64,000 nt of DNA from Stereum hirsutum FP-91666 SS1 (lineage: Eukaryota; Basidiomycota; Agaricomycetes; Russulales; Stereaceae). The notes below the pieces were generated by a model. The model saw only the letters and a program-made list of their open reading frames with translations, made no database searches and was not told where the DNA came from. The stretch spans positions 189,261-253,260 of the forward strand of contig NW_006763145.1 in assembly GCF_000264905.1 (NCBI RefSeq), read 5' to 3'. How positions within the stretch are numbered: position 1 is the first letter of the stretch; every line of letters starts with the position of its first letter. Below, piece by piece: positions 48,019 through 58,079 of the stretch. The position numbers were made by a program, and so were the translations under genes.

Positions 48019-49511
48019 CACCCTCGTGAAGAACCAAGCGGGCTGGGTGACAAGCCCAGCCGGAATTTGCACGCCCACGCCGGAACGGAAGCGAGTTGCG
48101 TTTTCGTGTTTCGCATATATGCCGCTAGCTCTCGTCGGAAGGAGGTCGCGTTTCGTGTGTCGTGTGTCGTGTGTCGGCAACGTCACTTTGCGTACATACA
48201 TGGTACATACGTCGTACGGTGGCGACGCGCTGGCGGCTGGGGGACGTCATGACCGGCGACGAACGGCGAGACGGGACGTTGACGGGCGTGGTCGTGGTCA
48301 AGTCGTGACGCTCGCGTTTCGTGTTTCCTGTTTCGTGTCGGCGTTGACGACGTCGACGTCATATTGCAGCACGTTGGGTCCTTTGGCGACGCGCTGGCGG
48401 GTGGGTCGTGGCCGATCGGGTTGTGGAGATGGAGAGGCCTCCGACGTCAATCCAACAAAAAAAAAAACGACCATCATCCATGACGCTGACGTTGACGCTG
48501 ACAGGTTATCTTGAGTCTTGACGTTTGGTCTCGTTTGGTTCGTTCGTTCGTTCTTTGAAGCCAACCCGACAGGCAATATGGTGTTTCAGAACCCAGCTTC
48601 TGTTCGAGTTCGAGTCCAAGAGACAGTCCGATAGAGCGATAAACCGAGAACGAGAACGAGAGGGAGATCTAAGTATGCCGAGGCGTCGTATATGTATGTA
48701 TGTATGTATATATATAATGAGTAATGATGAATATGTTCGATGAAACGGTAATGCGTAGGTGAGTAGGTGAGGAGGTGGTACAAGGAGTACAGACGGAACG
48801 GAACGAGATTCAATAAAAAGAGTCAAGATGAGAAGAGAGGGATATCAGGAGAGCTGGATCGATACTCACTTCGAAGGAGACCGTAATAAAAAGAGAGTAA
48901 AACGAGGGTGAGCGCGGAACGATGAGGAAAGAGAAATTCGTACAGGTTGAAGTGGCAAGTCAAGTCAAGATGAGAAGGAAAGGAGAAAGGAAGGAGATGA
49001 ATAAACAGGCAGAACGAGCGTGCAGAAGTCGTGCGAGGGGCTGACAAGATATGACACGGAATGCGGAATGCGGAATGACAAGATAGAGGTGGTATGCGAG
49101 GAGAGATGAGGAGATGGGTGTAGAATGGAATGGAAGGGAAGGGAGGGAAGGATACTAGCGGTCATCGAGTGAGGTAGAGAGATGGAGGAGATGAGGGTAA
49201 GGAAATAGCTGTTTAGGAATAATTATGCACTATCGAACAGAATTGGGATCAAAGACGAGTCGGAGGGAAGAGAGAGGGAAACAAGATGCGAGCGCGAACG
49301 AGAGCGAGAGGCGGGAACGAGAAACAAATACCTATATAGCGATTTCATGATGGATGAAAGACGACGACAAGCGAATCAAAGAATAAAAGAGAGAGAAGGG
49401 AGACAGAGTCCAGTCCGTACGTGTGTAAAATGCGTCGTTAACGTTTCCATGTCGTTGTCGTTTTGGTTGTGGGAAAGCGCGAACCGAACCGATGCGAGCG
49501 AGCGACCAAGC
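48019..49511. other. Intergenic
   Basis: No gene recognised. It contains internally repetitive GACGTTGACG-like and GGCGACGCGCTGGCGG words (48227 and 48389) and a TATG microsatellite at about 48692-48716. The right part is purine-rich on the plus strand, as expected for the 3' region of a minus-strand gene. Confidence 0.35.
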
Positions 49512-50354
49512 TTAAGCAACACCCTCCACGTCCTCCGGCCAATCCTGTACGTTCTCCACCATGCACACATCCTCCTCCTCCTCTTCCTCCTTTATGTCAT
49601 CCCACGAAACGACACTCTTCCCGAGCTTGCTCCTCACGTAAATCCCCGTCTCACCGGGCTGCCTCGTCCTACACGTCCTCCCTCGATTGTTGGTACGATT
49701 GAGCATGATACAAGCGACGGCTCTGGCACGGGTATTGCGTTGTTCGCGTTGAATGAGGGGATTAGGGCGCGGAGGGGCTTGAATGGGCGCTGGGACGGGA
49801 GCATAGCATAGTGTGGAGGCGTACGTTGGCGCCGAGCCCGACGATGAAGTGGTGGAAGTAGAGGTGATGATAGAGAGGACAGGAGCGCGACGTGGAGGAG
49901 GGGTAGACGAGGCGAACGGGCTGGAGTTGCCGCGACCGATGGAGGTCCTGCGGGGACGAGTATAATGGGTTGGAGCCGCTGCTGCTGACACAACCGGAGC
50001 CGCGGGTGGTGGTGAGGGGGGAGTAGTGAGGGATGACGAAACCACGGCCGGAGCGGGAATAGTAGTAGTCGAGGTCGATGCAGCCGACTGCGGATCCGCA
50101 AAGGGGTTCTCCTCGGTTGGGTAGCAGATCGCGTTCCTCCTCTTCGGAGGCGGAGGGGGCGCACGTCGGATGGGCGCAGGGTTCTTTCCGAGGGACGACA
50201 CGGACAGGGACGGAGATGGGGACAAGGGGATGCTTGTGCGAGAGACGAGGAAGGGCATGTTGGCTGCTCGGCGAGAAGTGGCTGGGAGGTCGTTGTAAAG
50301 GACGGAGTGGCCCAAAAGATGTGGAGCCGGGAAGGCTGATTGGGTAGCAATCAT
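49512..50354 (-). CDS. Hypothetical Pro/Ser-rich protein, single exon
   Basis: Uninterrupted 280-codon ORF from ATG 50354 (MIATQSAFPAPHLLGHSVLY). The N-terminal two-thirds is disordered, rich in Pro, Ser and Thr (APPPPPKRRNAICYPTEENP; RPRRTSIGRGNSSPFAS). The C-terminal part is more structured-looking, with QREQRNTRARAVACIMLNR, GETGIYVRSKLGKSVVSWDD, a run of six Glu and the end NVQDWPEDVEGVA. The non-repetitive basic segment followed by an acidic end makes this frame more believable than the overlapping ones. No function or family is recognised. Confidence 0.55.
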   Translation of the reverse strand: MIATQSAFPAPHLLGHSVLYNDLPATSRRAANMPFLVSRTSIPLSPSPSLSVSSLGKNPAPIRRAPPPPPKRRNAICYPTEENPFADPQSAASTSTTTIPAPAVVSSSLTTPPSPPPAAPVVSAAAAPTHYTRPRRTSIGRGNSSPFASSTPPPRRAPVLSIITSTSTTSSSGSAPTYASTLCYAPVPAPIQAPPRPNPLIQREQRNTRARAVACIMLNRTNNRGRTCRTRQPGETGIYVRSKLGKSVVSWDDIKEEEEEEDVCMVENVQDWPEDVEGVA

Positions 50355-51479
50355 GTTGGGATTGGGAGCGGGTCAGGAACGAGCAGCTGGGGTAGTTGTA
50401 TTGCGTGGAAAGCAGTGAGAATGAGGTATTGCGATGCGGACTAGCGCAGTCGGGGACAGAAGGAGAATACTCGCGGTCCTGGCTGTGACGACGGCGACGA
50501 CGACGACGAGGAGAGGAGGGAGAGGTACGGAGGCGGAGGGACCGGAGGGCGAGCTGCGAGGGCGGGATATATACGAACGCAGACGACGCCTTGGCCTCGG
50601 CCCAGGGCGATAGGCAGCGACCCTCGTTCTGCGAATCGGGCTCAAACCCAACAACGCAATCGCCCCACGCCACCCACGTGCTCCGGCCTCAGAGCCCAGA
50701 GCAGTGGAGCAGCACGTCGCCCATTGGCCAGGCTTCCGTTTGCGATCTCATTTCTGGCGCGCTGGCGACAAATTCCTCCTCCCGGTCAAATTCAACGCTC
50801 GTACTTGTTTCGGGACGTAACGTAGCCACTCCTCTGACGTTATCTCCCCGCTTCCGCTCTCTCTTCCTCCTCGTTGTCTCTTGTTCTCTGCCACCTCGGA
50901 CAGGAAGGACTTGTTCGTCTCGCTCGACTTTTGTTCTCCGGCGGTTTAGTGGAAAATGGAAGACCGCCCAGTGCACTTGTTCGCCGGCGCTTTCTCTCAC
51001 GCGCCCGTCTGAACAGGGCAGTGCTTGTACTTTGCTGTGTGCTTTGGGGAACAACCTCTGTCATCTCTTGTCTCCTGTAGCATCGGAATACGCATCTCTC
51101 TTGTGTTGTTCTCCGGAGAGCTCGCACAGCTATATCGACATCCACCCTCGAACGACTCCTCATGTCGAAGTCTTTCTATCTTTCATATCTCCCTTCGTCC
51201 TCTCACAGTCCACCCTTCTGCTTCTTCATACACTCGAATGAATGAACCCTTCTTCACCCATTCTCCCCTCTTCTGCCACCCCACTTGACTTTAAAGTTTC
51301 GCCGTAGGCTACACACTTCAATTCCATCATTCTCACCGTCTCAATCAAGCTCAATCATTGAATTGTCAATTTCTTCTATTTTCGTCCATCATTCCCCCGA
51401 CGCTCCTTCCAGATATGGGCAGGTGACTTTGCGAGAGAGAGACGCCGAAAGTGGGACGATCGCTAGCCTAAATATTTGC
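50355..51479. other. Intergenic, 5' side of the hypothetical gene
   Basis: No supported gene. The overlapping ORFs on both strands at 50591-51241 are low-complexity and mutually contradictory. Confidence 0.35.
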
Positions 51480-52430
51480 TTGTCAGCCTTTGGGCTGTGA
51501 CTGCAAATGTCGTCGTGTTTCGTCGGAATAAAGGTATGGACTCGAAAGGCACAGTAACAACAGGCTCCTCACGGTGCTTCGTCTTCTCGTTCCTGCAACT
51601 ACGGTCCTGGCTACAACCATCTTCCATCTTCCATCTCTCACAGACCTCGAGCTCGCCTGTCTGTCCGAATCCCAAACGATTGCTGATGGTCTTCCTCCTC
51701 GGACAGTCTGATTGCCTTGTGCTCGGGCTGGGTTGTTAAAACGTCGAACATCGAACTTTGATTTCGGATTTCTGATACGCGACTCACGATTCACGAGCCT
51801 CTTTGTTTGTGATCATGCTTCGTTTTGGGATCGCACTGTGATATTGTTGTATCTCGTAGGAATGAATGAATGTGTATAGGAAAGGCACGGTAACAACAGA
51901 CTGCTGCTTCGTCTTCTCGTTCCCGCATCTTCGGTCTAACTCCTGGTCGCAACCATCTTCCATCTCCCACATACCCTCGTCTGTCTGTCCGAATCCCAAA
52001 AGACTGTCGATGGCCTTCCTCCTCGGACAGTCAGGACAGTCTGATTACCTTGGTCCTTGGGCTCGGGTGGGGTTGTTAAACGTCGAACGTCGAACTTTGA
52101 ATGCTGATTGCTGATACGCGACCATCCGTCTGCTCACTGCGACGACAAACAGCCCAATATCAATCGACGCCTTGAACGTCCAACATCCAACTTTACCATT
52201 GCCATTGCTTGTCAAGTACTAAGTGCTGCTGCTTAACGAGAAGTTCTCGTTCCTGCATCTTCGGTCCTGGCTACAATCATCTCTCACCGCATACGCTCCC
52301 TTGTTTGTCCGAGTCCTAAAAGCTTGTTGATGCCCTCCCTCCTCGGACACTCTGATTGCCTTGGGACCGGGATGCTGGAGTGATCACTGATACGCGACTC
52401 ACGATTCACGATGAACAGTCCAGATTCCAA
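51480..52430 (+). repeat. Three diverged tandem copies of a ~340 bp repeat
   Basis: Copy 1 is about 51480-51816, copy 2 about 51817-52150 and copy 3, truncated, about 52230-52420. Each carries in order AAAGGCACRGTAACAACAG (copies 1-2), CTTCTCGTTCC, ACCATCTTCCATCT, CTTCCTCCTCGGACAGTC, GTTGTTAAA followed by CGTCGAAC, and TGATACGCGAC. Copy 2 has a small internal duplication of GGACAGTCA. No ORF is conserved between the copies, so it is not a coding repeat. Confidence 0.8.
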
Positions 52431-53734
52431 TCCCTATCGATGCGTTATGCGTTCAACTCTGTGTATCCTGGTGTATCGCTTTATGGTCACGACGTGCGTG
52501 CATGCAGACCAGCTGACTGACTGACGACGACTGACGGTGATTGGGTCGTACATGGGCGAGGGGCGAGGAATGAGCACATGTTCCGAGGACTTCCTTCTTC
52601 GCCTACTTCACTGTGGAAATCTGTCCTCTTTGATCAGTGTGTTGCATGATGCCATGATGCGTCACGCCAATCATCTGTACATATGCTCGGTCTCTTTCAA
52701 TCTGAATCGATCGCGAAGATAGATAACTTACCTAGGACCTAGGTGACTTACCCTACATAGGCTATGGCCGGTCCTCTGCTTTGCTTTGCTTTCCGTTGCT
52801 ACATACCCCACCATGATGGATCAATATTCCAGTCAACGATGATTCGTGCTTGACTGCTTCACTTTCCTCGGTCAAGTTGATTGGTGCGTAAGTATCTGCG
52901 TTCGCACGCTTTGCTTGCTTTCCTTGTTTTGCTGTGACAGCTACGACGCGGATGGCGAGCTCGGGTGATGGGGCGCGATGAGATTCGGTGTATTGAATGA
53001 GTACTCAGTACATATCCTGAGTATGCAGTTTGATAAGCCGTCACAGTCACAGGCATTGTCGGATTTTGGTTCGGACGGGACGCTTTGAATTTAAATCTCT
53101 GTGGATAGACGGGGTTAGGTATTATGTAGGTCATGCATGGATTAGATTGTGTGGAGTGACAGTGTTGTTTCCTCATTCCTGTTTCTTTACGTGACTATTC
53201 GACAAGTTATAGACATCCTTTGTTCACGATTCAGAGTCTATACTTTTATCATTGAAGAAGCCCTGCTCTACGTCTTGCTATCATCACTGGCAACCCTTTG
53301 AGTCTGACTCTCCGACCCTCTCGCAGCGTCAATGGCCCGCGTGCACACTCGTCTATTACTGTATCCCCCACTCCATCATCCTCATCCTTCCCGCATAATT
53401 AACTTACATACACTACACTAGACGACCGGACCACCACTTCGGTCCCACCGCATCAAATTAAACAAGCAGATCATAGCGACCCGCTACCCGTCCTGCCATC
53501 GACCTCTGAATCCATACCCGCCCTGTCGACCATAGCATCACGCATCACGCATCACGTATCAACCCTCCCTTCCTCCGTACACTCTTGCGTTCGAGCTCTG
53601 ATGTGATGGTCGTCGAGTCTTCGGAGTTCGACGATCCCGCGAATCACGACCCGCGTTGCAGACTGCAGTGATGGCCCATGGAGTCGGTGGTATTGGCTTG
53701 GTATATATTGATCCATGCATGCTACATACCACAG
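52431..53734. other. Intergenic
   Basis: No gene recognised. A short inverted CCTAGGACCTAGG-like word lies at about 52731-52743. The sequence just before 53735 is unrelated to the 5' end of the intact MYND gene. Confidence 0.35.
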
Positions 53735-54702
53735 TATAAGCCCTGTAGCGCGATCGGGAAACACAAGGCGTGCGGGGAGTGCAAGTATGTTAGGTACTGC
53801 GTGAGTACGACGTTTGAAGGGAGAGGACATCATGTATGTACTAACAAAATGTTTGTTGCTGTGGCTTTGGCTGCTACGCAGAGTCCGACCTGTCAACGCC
53901 TTGACTGGAGAGTTCATAAACAGATTCGCGGGAAGGTGCACTCTCCCATGGTCGATGCTTCCGTAAGGCGCGAGGTAAGTACCTTTGTTGCTAGATATCA
54001 TCTTCCCTCTCCCTCCCAACGCTCGCAACCGCAATCTCATCGCATTTCTCTCCGACTGGGCATGTACACGGTATAGGAGTACGAATGGGTCTTCCGCTGG
54101 CCGCAACGCACGTCGCCCTCCAAGCCCACTGGAGCCGCACCATAATCCGGTCCCACATCCTGCTCGTCCACGTCCTACACGACGACCGCCTCCTCGGAAC
54201 CGGGACCCCCTCCCACTTCGAAGTGTCCAAGGTCGAGGTCCTATCGCACGAACAGACCAAGAGACGCATGAACGGGGCGTTCAACAACGACCCGCGGGAC
54301 CTCGCGAGATGTATCGAGATTCAGAACGAGGGCGGGTTGGGCATGGCGTTGGTTTTGTTTTGTTTTCCTCCGCCGTTGATCGTGGGCGATAGGGGACGGT
54401 GGATTTATTTTCATGAGAGGTACGAGATGAACGACAGGAGAGATGGGAGGTGTGCGAGGTTGGAGGGTGGGATTAGGGAGGTGGAGGAGGGTGTGAAGGG
54501 TTTCATCAACGGAATACCGATGGAGTCGGTGAAGGACGGGGAGAGGTCGGCGGCTATTACGAAAACTTCGACGATAGATCATTCGAAGACTCCGGGTCTG
54601 AGAAGATGGCAGAGCAAGAAGAAAGCACGCCAGTCTGAGCAGGAAGACGAGGAGGAGATGATGGAGGTTGAGGCTCCCGTGCAGATTGAGGAGGTCGAGT
54701 GA
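53735..54702 (+). pseudogene. Broken inverted copy of the MYND zinc-finger gene
   Basis: Similarity to the 40.4-41.5 kb gene begins abruptly at TATAAGCCCTGTAGC (53735), so the start codon, first exon part and first Cys of the finger are missing. In the finger, HKQICGK has become HKQIRGK (TGC to CGC), losing the last zinc ligand. After the next exon border (GAGTACGAATGGGTCTTC, about 54079) one G is missing and three bases are added relative to the intact copy, shifting the frame. Downstream the sequence is almost intact to TGA 54700-54702. An ATG at 54085 could start a 205-residue product made only of the C-terminal part, so that piece may persist as a new small gene. Confidence 0.8.
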
Positions 54703-55346
54703 GGTCCTTTCTTGGTGTTTGATTTTCTGTCTCGGGATTTCGAATAAACTGAATAAAGAGCAGGTCATCGAGTCGGCATTTCTCAGCCTCCTCCGGCTTT
54801 AGTTAGATGGACCGAGAGTAAGATCGCATGGCACTTATCCTGAATGATATCCCCAATTGAGCATTCAGCTAGCAGGCTCGGCGCAGATGTAAGGAGGTAA
54901 GCGGCGTCGGGGTCTAATATCGGAGCGAGCACCGGGATAGGAGAAGAAGAGGATCTCCGGCTGGCTGGGCGGGGACTGGGCGGTGATTTGGTCGCGCAGA
55001 CTGTGGGCGAGGGCGGGGCGGGGGCACGAGGAGGGCACGTGTGAGCGGATCAATCGTCGGGGGTGGGGACTTTATGGGGGCAGGCCTGGGGTAAACATGA
55101 GGTGAGTGCGGATGGGGGATGGGGATGGGGATGGGGATGGGGAAACGAAAACCTCGAGGCTGGAGACGTGTTGAATGTTCAATGTTGGGGCGATGTGTTC
55201 TCCTTTTTCGACTGTTTTCTTTCTTGGGAGTCTGGAATTTTGAGAGGGCAGAATGAAGGGTTGATTGGCCGATTGGATAATTCTTGAAATGAAGCAAAGA
55301 ATGAACGAACGATGTTGTGGCGCGCCACTCAGACTACTTATTGGGG
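54703..55346 (-). repeat. Reverse-complement copy of the 41.7-42.3 kb block
   Basis: About 54770-55330 matches the reverse complement of about 41695-42325. In the intact locus this block lies upstream (5') of the MYND gene; here it lies downstream (3') of the MYND copy. No ORF is shared by both copies. Confidence 0.7.
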
Positions 55347-55847
55347 ATGTTTGAATCGCTACGGCATTTTCCGTATGCCTTGGATCGACACCGACGACGC
55401 ATCGCAGTGAGGTGGTTCAGTTTCCTCGACATACCACAAATTTGTTCGAGTGTACTGCTTGAGGACGAGCAAGTATCTTCCAGGATCAGAGATCCCCTTC
55501 GTCAGTTATCCACTCATCTACGTGCACACGGTTACATGTCATTCCCACACAAGACTCCCCTCTTCCCTCTTCTTCATCGGTATCCTCCTCTTCTGTATCC
55601 TCCTCTTCTCAGTTCAGAGTTTCCCCGCATTGACGCACGCCACATCTTCCAAATCTCACTCCATGGTGCCAAGGTCAACTTTATACACAGGCACATCGAA
55701 CCTCTGGAAGATGAAGCGCTAGGGAGAAGACGACATGCGATCTTCATCGCACTCCATCGCTTCAGGCGGTCTGGCGACGGCGAGGACTTATCATCGTTAG
55801 GTAGATATCTTCGGGAAGGGTCTTTCCCAGAGTTGAGCTTCCTCTAG
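55347..55847 (+). CDS. Possible hypothetical protein
   Basis: A 166-codon ORF from ATG 55347 (MFESLRHFPYALDRHRRRIA) to 55847. The last third is compositionally protein-like: RRRHAIFIALHRFRRSGDGE, DLSSLGRYLREGSFPELSFL. No family is recognised and the middle is Pro/Leu-rich low complexity. It may be the 3' exon of a larger or decayed gene. Confidence 0.25.
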   Translation: MFESLRHFPYALDRHRRRIAVRWFSFLDIPQICSSVLLEDEQVSSRIRDPLRQLSTHLRAHGYMSFPHKTPLFPLLHRYPPLLYPPLLSSEFPRIDARHIFQISLHGAKVNFIHRHIEPLEDEALGRRRHAIFIALHRFRRSGDGEDLSSLGRYLREGSFPELSFL

Positions 55848-58079
55848 GATGTAGCAAGTCATCTCAGTTTTCAATGTTCTCTCGATTCCACCTTCAGCCT
55901 TCAGAAGGAACGGACGGCACAGCGTCAGGACATACTCCTTCGTCGTTTGATGATCGAACTTGATTGGAAGGCCATGAATTTTCTTGGTCTTTCCAGGTTA
56001 AGTGAACTCACACGCTACCCTGACGCCAGTGCTATACTTATGACTCGCATTATTCATTGACACTGTTGCAGAAACGCTTGAGTATGATGCTTGGTGACCA
56101 CCTTCGGCTGCATGCTGGTGTTTTGTATATCGTCCCCAGCAGAACCCGGTTGATGACATGCTTTGATGCTTTGATTCTGATTTGATTCTCAATATCACAA
56201 TACGTGCATGAAGCCTAAAATGCATGAGGGAATATGAGGATGTGGGCGACGAGGGTATACGTATGATCAAAGATGCGAAGGAATAATGATTCAGGGGGGA
56301 CATACTACGATGTGAAAGGGCTCATCAACGTGATATGCATTCAGTGAAGAATAGAAAGCGAGAGAGCATTAGCTTGTTGATTTGCTCTCCAACTTTGCTC
56401 TGTCGATTGCAGTCGCTTTCTAAAGTCACTTTCTAATAGTTACCAGTACTCCACGATCTTGCCTACGCACTGGAATCGCAAACCAAAATTGTACCACATG
56501 GTCTAAGTATCGCTTTCCAGGTCGTTTACTTGAGTTTCTTGGGGTTTCAAGGCTGGTAATTTCCTAGCTCGTCGAGGGTGGCGCTTGACACGAAGCGCGA
56601 CCCGCTCGGCAAGGCCCGTAGCGGAGAATAAAAGTGCCACAGGAAGCACCTGCCACGCAAGCAGTTTTCCTGGAGTTCTTCACTCCATCACCTTTGAGCA
56701 GCTCGATTAGCTCTCTTGTCCATTCCACCCTTATTCGTATGCTTTGCCTCCTGACGAAGGCGTTCATACAGGTGCATTCAAGGTGTATGTATCTTTGGTT
56801 CTCGTCTATCCAGCGGGATGCCTAAACCCTCGAGCCTATCTCGACAAGTCGAAGTTCGCCTTCGAGCTCGCCTTCTTGTAAAGAGTGTGAGACGCTCAAT
56901 ACATTCACACTGTGCGCCTCTTCTACCAATCATTTCTATATACTCCAGCTCTATTCTGGAAAGTTCTGCTACGTTGAACCGATAGATGGTCCTAAGTCAT
57001 CTGGGGTGGGAACCACACCAGCACGTTCCTTGACCATGGTCTTGCCGCTGCATACGGCGTTCCGGACTGGACGTCCCTCTATGTTCACTAATATTGTGAT
57101 CCATATGCGCTGAAGCGAGCTATTGCGGTCTGATACCAGTCGATCTTCTCATGATGAGAGGTACGTGGGAGGGGTAGGGTGTTGCTCTAGATGTTCAGCA
57201 CGTCACGTTCCTATTTTACTCAGGATGCCCCTGGCAAGCATTGTGGGACGTCTATGATTTTTCACTGTAGCACCCGTCGATGTCGGGAGATCCGAGGACT
57301 GACATGGTCAACAACTTTGTAGAGATTCACGTAGTCGACGCAAACGCTCCTAGTGAGTGATTTTCGACTTTCGCCTGTTTTTACACCTGTCAAGTCAGGA
57401 CGTGCGCACGCCCTTGTTGAGGCGTTCTGTGCGTCGGCCGACAGTACACCCTTGATCAACACAACTGAGTAGTCCTTGAACTCTTATGACATTCCCGACG
57501 CGGTAGTCGCGTGACAAACTCACGCATCATTCTTTGGCTCCCATGCGCTCATCGAGAAGATTGAATTCTTGTATTGAACATCATCCATTCAAAGAGACTC
57601 ATCGGAGCTGGTACGCTACCAATCACCCAATGGCCTGTCTTCATCCTCTTGGTTCCTGATCTTGACACTGATCCCCAAAGAATCTGGCTGCTATTCGAGA
57701 GTCTGTCCACGCGACTCTACAACTAAATATACTCTGCCAAGCATACAGACTCCCTCGCTATCTCTCCCGAACATGCAAGCTACGACCGGTCAATGGCTTT
57801 GAAGTGGTCGAACATACTCACACTCACGCTTTTACTGTGCTCCCGCACCCGGACCACTGTCCCGTCGTTATCGTCGTTCCGACATTTTTACATCACCCTT
57901 TCACGACGGGCAAGCATAGGGCCATGCTTACCGTGCCAATATACGTCTCACGACTTGGGCCTGCAGGACTTTCCCAGCACAATACCAGACTATAAAACGC
58001 GACGTGCCCGATCTCTCGTTCTATAGGGCACACACGCTCTCCCCTCATTCACCTCTCAATCGTTCGCAGACCTACGAAG
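55848..58079. other. Gene-poor stretch upstream of the protease
   Basis: No complete gene. A short plus-strand coding-like segment near 57015-57090 (NHTSTFLDHGLAAAYGVPDW) is isolated and followed by stops, possibly a gene remnant. The last 500 bp form the promoter region of the sedolisin gene. Confidence 0.35.
57991..57998 (+). promoter_or_regulatory. TATA box of sedolisin gene 1
   Basis: TATAAAAC lies 89 bp before the ATG, followed by a pyrimidine-rich stretch (CTCTCCCCTCATTCACCTC) as often found around fungal transcription starts. Confidence 0.6.

Noticed and set aside
48227..48410. Repeated GACG/GGCGACGCGCTGGCGG words as a possible gene or element
   Set aside because: Only two similar words about 160 bp apart with no inverted ends or ORF; noted as a local low-complexity repeat.
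50591..51241. 216-codon plus-strand ORF
   Set aside because: Ser/Leu-rich without motifs, contradicted by equally open antisense frames.
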